A stretch of DNA of 64,000 nucleotides from Candidatus Sedimenticola sp. (ex Thyasira tokunagai) (GTDB taxonomy: Bacteria; Pseudomonadota; Gammaproteobacteria; Chromatiales; Chromatiaceae): positions 1,860,598-1,924,597 of the forward strand of contig CP134874.1 of the NCBI GenBank assembly GCA_037318855.1. The letters run 5' to 3'. Each line of letters opens with the position of its first letter. Within the stretch, counting starts at the first letter, position 1. The position numbers and the translations under genes were made by a program. Positions 55,267 to 64,000 of this stretch are shown piece after piece. The notes beneath the pieces were generated by a model. That model was not told where the DNA came from, made no database searches, and saw nothing but the letters and a program-made list of their open reading frames with translations.

Positions 55267-55533
55267 AGGGCCTATTAACACTATCTGAATATCCATCGAA
55301 GGAGGCCATTTTTTGCAGGACAAGGCGTACTGAGCGTCGTGTACCTGCCGTACATAAGCGAAAGTGCAACGCAGTCATGCGAAAAATGGCCCCGTCCCTT
55401 TGGGTTGGCTCTCAAATGAGTCCATTCAGCGTTGCGCATCGTTTATTTGGAATAACCAAACTGCACTCTGCGCGCCTTGCCTGGACTCATTTGAGAGCCA
55501 ACGCTGGGTATCCACATAGTGTTAACAGGCCCT
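55267..55533. repeat. Nested inverted-repeat (MITE-like) element before the response regulator gene
   Basis: The ends (AGGGCCTATTAACACTATCT at 55267, and the complement of AGGGCCTGTTAACACTATGT at 55533) match in 25 of 29 positions. Inside, a perfect 21-bp inverted repeat (55404-55424 and 55482-55502, core CTCAAATGAG) and GGCCATTTTTTGC/GCGAAAAATGGCC (55304 and 55379) make nested stems. It has no gene and ends 3 bp before ATG 55537. Confidence 0.8.
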
Positions 55534-55536
55534 GGG

Positions 55537-56238
55537 ATGAAACGAAAGATTCGCCTATTGATAGTAGAAGACGAGGCCGCCATTCTTACCGGCCTGACGG
55601 ATCTCTTTGTCTTTCACGGTTACGAGGTCGATAGCGCCGACAGTGGTAATGAGGGGCTGGATAAGGCCTTGAGCGGACGCTATGACCTGATCCTCCTGGA
55701 TATCATGCTGCCGGGTATTAACGGCTTTACCATCTGCGAGCGGGTAAGAGAGCAAGATCGAGATCAGCCAATCATCATGCTTACTGCAAAAAGTGCGGAT
55801 GAGGATGTGATACAGGGGCTCTCCTTGGGTGCAGACGACTATGTTGCCAAGCCCTTCTCCGTCGCTCAACTGGTGTTGCGGGTAGAGGCGGTGTTACGCC
55901 GCTCCAACCGAGTCGCCGCGATGGCGGACGCTATTCGTCTCGGGGATGATGTTGAGCTGGACAGTGTGAATCTCTCCGGTCAACGCAATGGAGAAAAGCT
56001 CACCTTTACCCGGCGGGAGATGGAGATTATTCAGTACCTCGATGCCAATGCCGAGCGTCCTGTCTCCCGGAATGAGTTGTTGACCCAAGTGTGGGGCTAC
56101 GCCAAGGATCTGGAGTTGGAAACCCGAACCGTTGATATACATATTGCCAAAATCAGGCGCAAGATAGAGCCGGATCCAGCCCAACCCTGTTATCTGACGA
56201 CTGTAAGGGGCAGAGGCTACCGGCTGCTGTCGAGATGA
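55537..56238 (+). CDS. OmpR-family response regulator
   Basis: The 233-aa regulator has a REC domain (LLIVEDEAA; phosphoacceptor Asp55 in ILLDIMLPG; Lys in VAKPFS) and a winged-helix domain (LTFTRREMEIIQYLDANAE; TRTVDIHIAKIRRKIE; TTVRGRGYRL). ATG 55537 sits directly at the edge of the repeat element; GGCCCTGGG upstream is the only ribosome-site-like sequence. It pairs with the kinase starting 2 bp after its stop. The target genes are unknown; the divergent psp-like operon is a candidate. Confidence 0.9.
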   Translation: MKRKIRLLIVEDEAAILTGLTDLFVFHGYEVDSADSGNEGLDKALSGRYDLILLDIMLPGINGFTICERVREQDRDQPIIMLTAKSADEDVIQGLSLGADDYVAKPFSVAQLVLRVEAVLRRSNRVAAMADAIRLGDDVELDSVNLSGQRNGEKLTFTRREMEIIQYLDANAERPVSRNELLTQVWGYAKDLELETRTVDIHIAKIRRKIEPDPAQPCYLTTVRGRGYRLLSR

Positions 56239-56239
56239 T

Positions 56240-58330
56240 ATGCGCTACGCTCTGCTTTCAGGTATGAATCCCAACCGCTTGCGTTTGTCGCTGTTGTTGT
56301 TCTTTCTCGCCTTGCTGATACCTACAGTTGTGTTGATTATGCAGGCATATAGCCAGCTGAAATGGGAAGCTTTTCATCACCACCAGGTAGAGGCGGAGTC
56401 ACTTACTGGACGCATTGATGAGCATCTTAGTCGTTTGATCGAGAGAGAGGAGCGGCGTCCTTTTGCCGATTTCCATTTTCTCGTAGTCGAGGGTGACGCT
56501 TCGAGCAATTTTCTTCAGCGTTCACCACTCTCTGCCTATCCTGTGGACTCTGATATCCCCGGCCTTATCGGTTTCTTTCAGGTGGACAGTGTAGGCCGAT
56601 TTTCTACTCCGTTGCTGCCACTAACACAGGATTCCAATCTCTACGGTGTCTCTCTCAGTGAATTGAAGCTGCGCAACAATCTGCATGAGCGGATACAGAA
56701 GATTCTGGGTGATAACCGCCTGGTTCAACAACGAAGGCAGATTCTGGACAAGGATGATGAGAAAATCGCTGCCGAGTTACGGGGGGCGGTAGTTGCAGGG
56801 GCGTTTAAAGACCAGATGGGTGAGGAGCCACTGGAAATGGAAATGGCAGCGGCTGATGAGGTTCTGCCAGAGATGCAGGTGCAGTCGCAAGCTGCATTTG
56901 ATCAGCTCAATCAGGCACCCCTAAAAGGATTGAAAGAGAAAAAACGGGCTACCGGGAGTCTCGGGAGAGTAGAGGATCTGAAACTGGAGTATAGCTACAA
57001 GCAGGCGGCACCGGCGGCACCTGTAGTGAAGAGGTCACCTTCAATAAAGCGTTCCCGAGTAGCGAAAAGCCGCCTGCGAAAAGAGACCAGCCAGCTGCCG
57101 GAAAAGATAGAGGAGGTAGCAGATAGGGTTCTGGGTAGTGCTCCCGACGATACTACAGGTCTGCGTATCACCACCTTTGAGAGTGAGATTGACAGTTTTG
57201 AACTTAGTCTGCTGGATAGCGGTCATTTAGTGCTTTTTAGAAAGGTGTGGCGGGATGGACGGCGCTATATCCAGGGTGCTTTGATTGAGCAGAAAGGTTT
57301 TATCGATGGCGTGATTGGTGCTGCTTTTCGTGAGACCGCACTGTTGCAAATGAGTGACCTGGTTGTTGCTTACCGAGGCGATGTAATTTCCGCTTTTAGT
57401 GGACACTCCGGCAGAGGTTATCTCTCCACTACCAAGACACTTTCCGGGGCGCTTCTCTATCAGGCGCGACCCTCAGCACCATGGAGTGACTTGCAACTTC
57501 TGTTTAGTATCAGAGAGCTTCCCGCCGGCCCCGGTGCGACGGTGGTCTACTGGGTTGCCGCTATTTTGGTTGTGGTGCTATGCGCAGGATTTTTCCTGAT
57601 GTACCGGCTGGGACTACGACAGATTGCACTGGCCGAACAGCAGCAGGACTTTGTCTCGGCGGTAAGTCATGAGCTGAAGACTCCACTGACATCGATTCGT
57701 ATGTATAGCGAGATGTTACGTGAAGGTTGGGTTACAGAGGAGAAACGGCGCGGATATTACGATTTTATCCATGATGAGAGTGAACGTCTGTCGCGGTTAA
57801 TCAACAACGTGCTGCAACTGGCACGGATGACCCGTAACTCCCTCCATATCGAACTGAAACCGGTCACTGTCAACAAGCTGATTGATGGTATTCGCTCTAA
57901 GGTGTCATCATTGGTTGAACGGCTGGGTTTTGAGCTGGAACTCTCATGGGATGATGAAATTGGCGCAACGCTGGTCGCCGTTGATGAAGATGCCTTTAGC
58001 CAGGTTATCATCAATCTGGTGGATAATGCGCTGAAATTCTCAGCTCATGCTGATAGACGGGTGGTGGAGATAAGCTGTTACTCATTAAAAAGTGGTGATA
58101 TCTGTTTCTCTGTCCGCGACTATGGCCCCGGTGTCCCTAGGGATCAGATGAAGAAGATATTCCAGCTCTTTTTTCGTTCGGAAAGTGAGCTGACACGCGA
58201 AACTTCGGGCACAGGCATTGGCCTGGGACTGGTCAATCAGCTGGTGCTGGCGATGAACGGCACAGTGGATGTGGTCAACCGTCAACCGGGGGTGGAGTTT
58301 ACCATCTCCATTCCTTCCCAAACTCCCTGA
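56240..58330 (+). CDS. Membrane sensor histidine kinase with large periplasmic domain
   Basis: The 696-aa kinase may start at 56240 or at ATG 56264. Helices at about residues 14-36 and 433-455 bound a 395-residue periplasmic part. That part holds a highly charged, Lys/Glu/Pro-rich region (about 180-300; GLKEKKRATGSLGR, VVKRSPSIKRSRVAKSRLR). The cytoplasmic part has His477 (FVSAVSHELKTPLTS) and HATPase boxes NLVDNALKFS, DYGPGVP, GTGIGLGLVNQ. It forms a two-component system with the preceding regulator. The sensed signal is not evident. Confidence 0.88.
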   Translation: MRYALLSGMNPNRLRLSLLLFFLALLIPTVVLIMQAYSQLKWEAFHHHQVEAESLTGRIDEHLSRLIEREERRPFADFHFLVVEGDASSNFLQRSPLSAYPVDSDIPGLIGFFQVDSVGRFSTPLLPLTQDSNLYGVSLSELKLRNNLHERIQKILGDNRLVQQRRQILDKDDEKIAAELRGAVVAGAFKDQMGEEPLEMEMAAADEVLPEMQVQSQAAFDQLNQAPLKGLKEKKRATGSLGRVEDLKLEYSYKQAAPAAPVVKRSPSIKRSRVAKSRLRKETSQLPEKIEEVADRVLGSAPDDTTGLRITTFESEIDSFELSLLDSGHLVLFRKVWRDGRRYIQGALIEQKGFIDGVIGAAFRETALLQMSDLVVAYRGDVISAFSGHSGRGYLSTTKTLSGALLYQARPSAPWSDLQLLFSIRELPAGPGATVVYWVAAILVVVLCAGFFLMYRLGLRQIALAEQQQDFVSAVSHELKTPLTSIRMYSEMLREGWVTEEKRRGYYDFIHDESERLSRLINNVLQLARMTRNSLHIELKPVTVNKLIDGIRSKVSSLVERLGFELELSWDDEIGATLVAVDEDAFSQVIINLVDNALKFSAHADRRVVEISCYSLKSGDICFSVRDYGPGVPRDQMKKIFQLFFRSESELTRETSGTGIGLGLVNQLVLAMNGTVDVVNRQPGVEFTISIPSQTP

Positions 58331-58561
58331 TACAGGGTTATCTTTTTCAGCCGACCGGTGGCGGCAGATCTGTTCTCAAGGCTTATGGATGAGACACTCT
58401 CTCTCGCTGATGGCTCCACTATCACCGACCGACAACTGGCTGCAGCTTTTCCCACCAACTACATCATCGACGGCAATGGCGTTATCCTCTTCAAACAGCG
58501 CGGGCCGGTGGCGGATTGGCTCGAGCTCTTGCCGTTTCTTCTTCATGCCGCCGGTTATTGA
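58331..58561 (+). pseudogene. Thioredoxin-like C-terminal fragment
   Basis: Directly after the kinase stop the same frame reads FSRPVAADLFSRLMDETL and AAAFPTNYIIDGNGVILF (cis-Pro strand of thioredoxin folds) to a stop at 58561. The CxxC half is missing, so it is a fragment. A GTG at 58358 could begin a 67-aa product, but there is no ribosome site. Confidence 0.5.
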
Positions 58562-58654
58562 TGTGACTTGGTGCCGCTCTACAATTCCCATTAAAACAGA
58601 TAGTTGGCTCTTGTTTGCGGTGTAGAGTGTGGTTTGATCTCAAAATGCCCGACA

Positions 58655-61225
58655 ATGAAGTATAATTATCGGTTACGTCTCAGCAACATGAAGAAATGGT
58701 ACATGCACAAATTTGATAACTATTTTACAGAATTGGTTCGAAGTAAGCCGAATGAGCGGCTGACAAAGCTCCCTCCACTCAGTCTCGATGCTGACAGCAT
58801 AAGTGACCAGTTTAGGCACTATTTTTCCCATACTCTCGGTCGCGACGGCCGTGCCTATACCACCCACTATCCCTACAAGGCAATTGCCATGGTGGTGCGT
58901 GATCGGCTGATGGAGCGATGGAAAAACACCCAGACGGCCTATGAGGACGGGAAGGTCAGGCGTACCTACTATCTCTCCCTTGAGTTTCTGATGGGGCGCG
59001 CTTTGGGTAATGCCATGCTCAATCTTGGAATTGCCGATGTGGTGACCCAGGCACTTCATGATTTTGGCATCGAACTGGAAGAAATTGCCGAGAGTGAGTC
59101 TGATGCCGGTCTTGGGAATGGTGGTCTTGGCCGCCTTGCGGCCTGTTTTCTCGATAGCTGCGCCACCCTGCAACTGCCGGTAAAAGGGTACGGTATCCGT
59201 TATGAGTACGGTATGTTCAGACAGTATATGGAAGATGGCAGGCAGGTTGAGGAGCCTGATCACTGGCTGCGTGACGGCAACCCTTGGGAGTTGGAGCGTC
59301 CTGAGTATACCCAGCGTGTCTCCTTCGGAGGCCGTACAGAGTTCTATCCTGACGAAGAGGGTAATCTGCGCATACGCTGGATTGACACCCACGATGTGCT
59401 GGCAGTGCCCTATGACACCCCGATTCCCGGCTATCAGAATGGGACGGTGAATACTCTGCGCCTGTGGCAAGCGGCGGCCACTGATGAGTTTGACCTTAAT
59501 GAGTTTAACGCCGGTAGCTACACCGATGCGGTGGGCGCAAAGAACAGCGCTGAAAATATCACCATGGTGCTCTATCCTAACGACGCCAGTGAGAACGGCA
59601 AGGAGTTACGGCTGAGACAGCAGTATTTTCTTGCAAGCGCCAGTGTCAAGGATGTGCTTCGAGGCTGGAAGCAGCAGTATGGTGCGGATTTTTCCCGCTT
59701 TGCGGAGAAGAGCTGTTTTCAGCTCAACGATACCCACCCCACTATTGCGGTGGCTGAGCTGATGCGTCTGCTGATGGATAGGGAAGGATTGGGATGGGAT
59801 CAGGCATGGCAGATCACCACAAAAACCATGGCCTATACCAACCACACGCTATTGCCCGAGGCGCTGGAGCGCTGGCCGGTACGGCTGTTCCAGCAACTGC
59901 TGCCGCGTCTGTTGGAGATAATCTACGAGATTAATGCTCGTTTTCTTGCCGAGGTGGCGGCACGCTGGCCGGGTGATACCGATCGTCTGCGTCGTCTCTC
60001 TATCATTGAGGAGTCTGGCGAACCCCAAGTACGCATGGCCTACTTGGCACTTGTCGGTAGTTTTTCCATCAACGGTGTGGCGGAACTTCACTCCAATCTA
60101 CTACAGTCTGGGTTGTTCAAGGATTTTCACGACCTCTGGCCGTGGAAGTTCAATAATAAGACTAATGGCGTCACACAGCGGCGCTGGCTTGCCCATAGTA
60201 ACCCCGCCTTGCGGGAGTTGATTAGCGATACCATCGGTGACCGCTGGGTCTGTGACCTGGAGGAGTTGCGCAGGCTTGAGCCTTATGCGGCCGATCCTGC
60301 GTTCCGTCAAAAGTGGCATGAGGTCAAGCAGCTTAACAAGCAGCGCCTGGCGGAGATGGTGTTGAGTGATACCGGCGTAGCCATTGACCCGGAGTCGATG
60401 TTCGATGTTCAGGTGAAAAGGATCCATGAGTATAAGCGGCAACTGCTTAACATCCTCCATGTGATTCACCTCTATGCCCGCATCAAGGCGGGTGGTGGTA
60501 ACGGTGTGACGCCACGAACTGTGCTGATTGGTGGCAAGGCCGCTCCCGGTTATCAGAGGGCAAAGCTGATTATTAAGTTGATCAACAATGTCGCCTGTGT
60601 GGTCAATAGCGATCCTGATGTGAACCGGCTGCTGCGAGTTGTTTTTCTACCTAACTACCGGGTATCCGCGATGGAGGTGATCTCTCCCGGTACTGACCTC
60701 TCAGAGCAGATATCAACCGCCGGCAAAGAAGCGTCGGGCACCGGCAACATGAAGTTTATGATGAACGGCGCTCTGACCATCGGTACGCTGGATGGGGCAA
60801 ATATTGAGATCAGGGAAGAGGTGGGGGATGATAACTTTTTCCTCTTTGGCCTGACCGAAAAAGAGGTGGAGGAGACGCGTGGGCATTACCAGCCGCAGCA
60901 GATTATCGACACGGATGTGAACCTGAAACGGGTTATGGATCTGTTGGAAACGGGTCATTTCAACCAGTTCGAACCTGGACTATTCGACCCTATTATTCAC
61001 TCGATAAGTGATGCCCATGATCCCTGGATGGTCGCTGCTGATTTCTCCGGCTACATCAAGGCCCAGGAGCAGGCGGCAGAGCTCTATCGGGATCGGGAGC
61101 GCTGGGTCGCCTGCTCTATTCTTAATGCAGCAGCCAGTGGCAAGTTCTCTACCGACCGTACTATGCACGAGTACAATGATGGGATCTGGAAATTGGACGC
61201 AACACCTCCCGCCGCACTAGGATAG
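58655..61225 (+). CDS. glgP: Glycogen/alpha-glucan phosphorylase
   Basis: The enzyme releases glucose-1-phosphate from storage glucan. Signatures are YLSLEFLMGRALGNAMLNLG, AESESDAGLGNGGLGRLAACF, the pyridoxal-phosphate Lys700 region KEASGTGNMKFMMNGAL and TLDGANIEIREEVG. Several starts are possible (58655, 58688, 58700); none has a good ribosome site. 58655 gives 856 aa, against about 815-830 for the family. It faces the amylosucrase gene across a shared terminator. Confidence 0.93.
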   Translation: MKYNYRLRLSNMKKWYMHKFDNYFTELVRSKPNERLTKLPPLSLDADSISDQFRHYFSHTLGRDGRAYTTHYPYKAIAMVVRDRLMERWKNTQTAYEDGKVRRTYYLSLEFLMGRALGNAMLNLGIADVVTQALHDFGIELEEIAESESDAGLGNGGLGRLAACFLDSCATLQLPVKGYGIRYEYGMFRQYMEDGRQVEEPDHWLRDGNPWELERPEYTQRVSFGGRTEFYPDEEGNLRIRWIDTHDVLAVPYDTPIPGYQNGTVNTLRLWQAAATDEFDLNEFNAGSYTDAVGAKNSAENITMVLYPNDASENGKELRLRQQYFLASASVKDVLRGWKQQYGADFSRFAEKSCFQLNDTHPTIAVAELMRLLMDREGLGWDQAWQITTKTMAYTNHTLLPEALERWPVRLFQQLLPRLLEIIYEINARFLAEVAARWPGDTDRLRRLSIIEESGEPQVRMAYLALVGSFSINGVAELHSNLLQSGLFKDFHDLWPWKFNNKTNGVTQRRWLAHSNPALRELISDTIGDRWVCDLEELRRLEPYAADPAFRQKWHEVKQLNKQRLAEMVLSDTGVAIDPESMFDVQVKRIHEYKRQLLNILHVIHLYARIKAGGGNGVTPRTVLIGGKAAPGYQRAKLIIKLINNVACVVNSDPDVNRLLRVVFLPNYRVSAMEVISPGTDLSEQISTAGKEASGTGNMKFMMNGALTIGTLDGANIEIREEVGDDNFFLFGLTEKEVEETRGHYQPQQIIDTDVNLKRVMDLLETGHFNQFEPGLFDPIIHSISDAHDPWMVAADFSGYIKAQEQAAELYRDRERWVACSILNAAASGKFSTDRTMHEYNDGIWKLDATPPAALG

Positions 61226-61247
61226 GTTGGTGCCGTTCTACTCAATA

Positions 61248-61281
61248 CCCCGGTATGCTCTGTTATAACAGAGTACCGGGG
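61248..61281. terminator. Bidirectional terminator between glgP and amylosucrase
   Basis: CCCCGGTA/TACCGGGG with inner CTCTGTTATAACAGAG makes a 16-bp stem with a 2-base bulge. It overlaps the last codons of the amylosucrase gene. Confidence 0.7.
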
Positions 61282-63236
61282 CGTTGATCAGTGAGCCAGT
61301 AGAAACGATAGGGGGGAATCACCAACTGGTCCTTGAACAGGGCGGGTGACTCACCTGAACAGATATCCTGCAACTGCCCGTGCTGAAATGCGCCCCGATT
61401 TCCCAGATCTCCCAGGTTCAGATATTGGGGTGTGGCATCAAAGTTAGCCACCACCAATACCGACTCACCGGTGGTCTCCGGGTGGCTGCGGAGAAAGACG
61501 AAGAGATGTTCATTACCGACATCGAGCAGTTCGCGGTTGTTGAAGTCGGAGAAGGCAGGGGTCACCTTGCGTACGGCAATCATCTTCTTTAAACCATCAA
61601 AGATTCTCTGCTCCACAGAGCCGTGCTGTTTACGCAGTTCTGCTTTCTCCCAATCGATGCGGGGACGGTGCATCCAGCGGTTGTCACCAGCCTTGGACTC
61701 ATCGTCACGGTAACTGCAGTCGTTCAGCGTACCGGTCTCATCACCGTAATAGAGCAGGGGGATGCCGCCAAAAGAGAGAATCATGCTGTGCATCAGCAGG
61801 ATAAGTTTGACTGAGCGATCAACCGCATCACTATCCTCGTTCTCTATGGCCGCCTGTAGCCCCACCAGAGAGGCCAGGGAACCGGAGATGCGGGCATCAC
61901 CGGTCTTTTCATTGCGGCCAAAGGGCAGACCCCGTGCTTCAGAGTCCAAGTATTGTCCGGTGAAGTACTCCAGCAGAAACTGACGATGAGCCTTTGGCTC
62001 ATAATCACATCGTTTGATATCTGCATCGTCGAATCCCAGGCCGATATCATCGTGGCAGCGTACATAGTTGAGCCAGGTGGCGCGGTCGAGTTTGGTGGGT
62101 AGGCTGCGTACGCCCTGATTCAATAGTTTGGCGTTGCGGGTGGCCACCGCATCCCATAACAGGGCCATGTAGGTGGCGTTATAGGCAATCTCACACTCTT
62201 TGGCGATGATGGCATCCTCACCAAAATATTTGATCAGTTCCAGCGGTGCTACGATGGCTTCGGCAATGAACAGCACCCCGGGGGCGGTTACCTGGCAGCA
62301 ATCCTTCATCAGTTGCAAAATCAGGTGTGCCTCACGCTCGTTCTGGCAGCTGGTACCGATCTTCTTCCACAGAAAAGCGACCGCATCAAGCCGTAGGATA
62401 TCCGCTCCCTGATTGGCCCAGAAGAGGAGCACATCAACCATCTCAATGAAGACGGTGGGATTACCGTAGTTGAGGTCCCACTGATTGCTGTTGAAAACGG
62501 TCATTACCCATCGCTCCATCTCCTTATCCCAGGTGAAGTTACCGGGTGAGGTTTCGGGAAAGATCTCGGGCATGGTCTCTTCGAACATATTAGGGACGTT
62601 GCGATCTTTGAATATATAGTAATAGTTCTGATACTTGAGCTTATTTGCCTTCGCCTTCTTTGCCCATTCGTGTTCATCAGACGTGTGGTTTACTACGACA
62701 TCCATAGTGAGCAGCATCTTGCGCCGGCGTAGGGACTCAGCCAGCTTACGTACATCCTTCATCTTGCCCATACGCGGGTCAATATTGCGGAAGTCACTGA
62801 CTGCGTAACCGCCATCACTCTTGCCCTCGGGGCAGACCATGATAGGCATCACGTGAATCATATTGACGCCCAACTCCTGCAGGTAGGGGACCCGTGCTTT
62901 TAACCCCGGCAGATCCCCGGCAAAGCCGTCTGCATAGAGCGCCATCCCCACCCACTGCTGGCTAAGAAACCAGTTATGGTTTTGTTCCCGCTCAATATCC
63001 AGCTGTTCCAATTCATTGGATCGCTCGATATAGCGGCGGGCCATCATCTCGACCAGGCGGATCATCTTCTGTTTGAAATCTTCCCGCTCTCCATAGAGCT
63101 GGAAGAAGAGTGAATGGATAGCATAGAAGTTGGCGCCAAGGCGGGTATAGAAGTGGCGCAGATCCTGTTTACGGATATCCTGCTTGAGTGCATCAAGTAT
63201 TTCGTTCAGCAGCGAGTGAGAGACCTGTTCATACAT
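61263..63236 (-). CDS. ams: Amylosucrase (GH13)
   Basis: The 657-aa GH13 enzyme turns sucrose into an alpha-1,4-glucan and fructose. Signatures are MDVVVNHTSDEHEWA, nucleophile Asp284 (ADILRLDAVAF), acid/base Glu326 (LFIAEAIVAP) and CHDDIGLGF (His395, Asp396). The N-terminal helical domain (about residues 1-90) is the amylosucrase type. It follows the sugar kinase gene by 69 bp on the same strand. In methylotrophs the order sps-spp-fruK-ams belongs to sucrose metabolism, so sucrose-phosphate synthase genes may lie just outside. Confidence 0.93.
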   Translation of the reverse strand: MYEQVSHSLLNEILDALKQDIRKQDLRHFYTRLGANFYAIHSLFFQLYGEREDFKQKMIRLVEMMARRYIERSNELEQLDIEREQNHNWFLSQQWVGMALYADGFAGDLPGLKARVPYLQELGVNMIHVMPIMVCPEGKSDGGYAVSDFRNIDPRMGKMKDVRKLAESLRRRKMLLTMDVVVNHTSDEHEWAKKAKANKLKYQNYYYIFKDRNVPNMFEETMPEIFPETSPGNFTWDKEMERWVMTVFNSNQWDLNYGNPTVFIEMVDVLLFWANQGADILRLDAVAFLWKKIGTSCQNEREAHLILQLMKDCCQVTAPGVLFIAEAIVAPLELIKYFGEDAIIAKECEIAYNATYMALLWDAVATRNAKLLNQGVRSLPTKLDRATWLNYVRCHDDIGLGFDDADIKRCDYEPKAHRQFLLEYFTGQYLDSEARGLPFGRNEKTGDARISGSLASLVGLQAAIENEDSDAVDRSVKLILLMHSMILSFGGIPLLYYGDETGTLNDCSYRDDESKAGDNRWMHRPRIDWEKAELRKQHGSVEQRIFDGLKKMIAVRKVTPAFSDFNNRELLDVGNEHLFVFLRSHPETTGESVLVVANFDATPQYLNLGDLGNRGAFQHGQLQDICSGESPALFKDQLVIPPYRFYWLTDQRPGTLL

Positions 63237-63305
63237 GGCTTATCTTCTTCTTTTTAAAACGGTTGTTGCTATACAGATATAGAACAACTCACAAGAATTC
63301 TAGGG

Positions 63306-64000
63306 TCATAGTGCCCACTGTTCCGCAAACATCCGGTAAAACTCAGGATCATCCACGGTGGCTCCTCGTCTGCCTACCAGTTGCGAGGCGAACTTCTGTG
63401 CCCGTTCCAGCGTCTGTTGTAGCGGCCAGCCATGGTGAAGTCCCAAAATCAGGACCGAGGTGAAGGCATCTCCTGCACCCACCGTATCTATGACTTCCAC
63501 TGCTGGAGAAGGTGTAATGGCTGCAAACTGCTCACCTCCGTCCATGGCAAAGGCACCTTTGTCACCACGGGTGACCACCAGCCCTTCAAGAGCATACTCT
63601 TGCCGAAACTGACGGGCGCGTTCCTCAATCCCTCCCTTCTCACCGGCCAGTTGTGTCAGTTCATGCTCATTAAGCTTGACCCAGTGAGCATGGGTTAACA
63701 TCTCCAGTATCTCCTTTCGTTGCCACCATGGGGGGCGTAGATTGACGTCCAGAAATACACTGCACTCATCGGTCGCCTGCAAAACTGATAACGCCTGCAG
63801 CGACTCTCTATTACGTAACGCCAGGCTGCCGTGATAGAGCAGTTGTGGCGTGACGGGGGGGACGTCTTCACCATGAATGTAATCGTATGCACGGTCGGGC
63901 AAAATTTCGTAACTGGGTTCGCCGGCCGTCAGGGTGATATCTACCTCACCGGTGGGATGGATGGGATCAAACTGTAGACCCTCGGTGGACATACCCCAGC
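63306..64000 (-). CDS. PfkB-family carbohydrate kinase, probable fructokinase (cut by window edge)
   Basis: The visible 231 C-terminal codons show FLDVNLRPPWWQRKE, HWVKLNEHELTQLAG, GLVVTRGDKGAFAMDG and the PfkB catalytic motif DTVGAGDAFTS with its aspartate base. The N-terminus lies beyond the window; the methionine near 63992 is internal. It should phosphorylate the fructose set free by the amylosucrase encoded next in the operon. Substrate choice is inferred from this neighbour. Confidence 0.85.
   Translation of the reverse strand, partial: WGMSTEGLQFDPIHPTGEVDITLTAGEPSYEILPDRAYDYIHGEDVPPVTPQLLYHGSLALRNRESLQALSVLQATDECSVFLDVNLRPPWWQRKEILEMLTHAHWVKLNEHELTQLAGEKGGIEERARQFRQEYALEGLVVTRGDKGAFAMDGGEQFAAITPSPAVEVIDTVGAGDAFTSVLILGLHHGWPLQQTLERAQKFASQLVGRRGATVDDPEFYRMFAEQWAL

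Noticed and set aside
1..64000. tRNA, rRNA genes and CRISPR arrays
   Set aside because: Reading the intergenic regions I found no cloverleaf-type T-loop sequences, rRNA-like segments or regularly spaced short repeats; the tandem repeats at 16867 and 25390 have only two units.

Overview
The window looks like chromosomal DNA of a chemolithoautotrophic gammaproteobacterium of the sulfur-/hydrogen-oxidising type. The strongest clue is a reductive TCA (rTCA) block with a two-subunit ATP citrate lyase whose large subunit is 909 residues. To my knowledge that 'type II' form is known from tubeworm symbionts such as Candidatus Endoriftia and from Magnetococcus. The genus assignment is inference; no rRNA or other marker gene is present. 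I saw no tRNA, rRNA or CRISPR array.

Layout. 0-3.1 kb: a hydrogen-sensing module (end of a HupT-type kinase, then the regulatory hydrogenase HupU-HupV). 3.1-12.8 kb: a GspE/PilB-type ATPase, an NfeD-slipin membrane operon, a lipoprotein, an unknown 289-aa protein, ElbB and a Rieske-glutamate synthase fusion, with broken gene fragments (ligA, AhpC/TSA, ATP-grasp) between them. 13-25 kb: malate dehydrogenase 1, an orphan NosD-like protein and PyrB; then after a 930-bp leader region the rTCA operon: malate dehydrogenase 2, ATP citrate lyase small and large subunits and monomeric isocitrate dehydrogenase, closed by two hairpins. 25-30 kb: an accessory island with a cassette-like TonB-domain lipoprotein gene, a truncated tyrosine recombinase, a Y1 transposase, a decapitated DUF1287 gene, an unknown 380-aa protein and a frameshifted transposase. 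30-37 kb: a J-domain protein, a Na/Pi cotransporter divergent from phoB-phoR, a methyltransferase and a K+ channel-like protein.

37-47 kb is a second carbon/redox block: PntB and fused PntA (transhydrogenase) and aconitase on the minus strand, divergent from a three-gene set (ferredoxin-like FeS protein, fumarate-reductase flavoprotein, NuoF-like NADH module). I read this set as a soluble NADH-linked fumarate reductase. 47-58 kb: a PhnD-like binding protein fused by overlap to a hybrid kinase, decayed genes, an AsmA-like protein, a PspA-membrane protein-vWA operon and a second two-component system. 58-64 kb: storage glucan metabolism (glycogen phosphorylase; amylosucrase and fructokinase on the opposite strand).

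Together the two carbon blocks supply malate dehydrogenase, fumarate reduction, isocitrate dehydrogenase, aconitase, citrate cleavage and NADPH production, which is most of a reductive TCA cycle. Not in the window are fumarase, succinyl-CoA synthetase, 2-oxoglutarate synthase and pyruvate synthase. The intergenic DNA is rich in mobile palindromic repeats: a REP family (core TGTAGGAGCG), a MITE-like element with a 5-bp target duplication, a nested inverted-repeat element abutting a response-regulator start codon, and a two-copy repeat family with CAAGTTTCGG ends.
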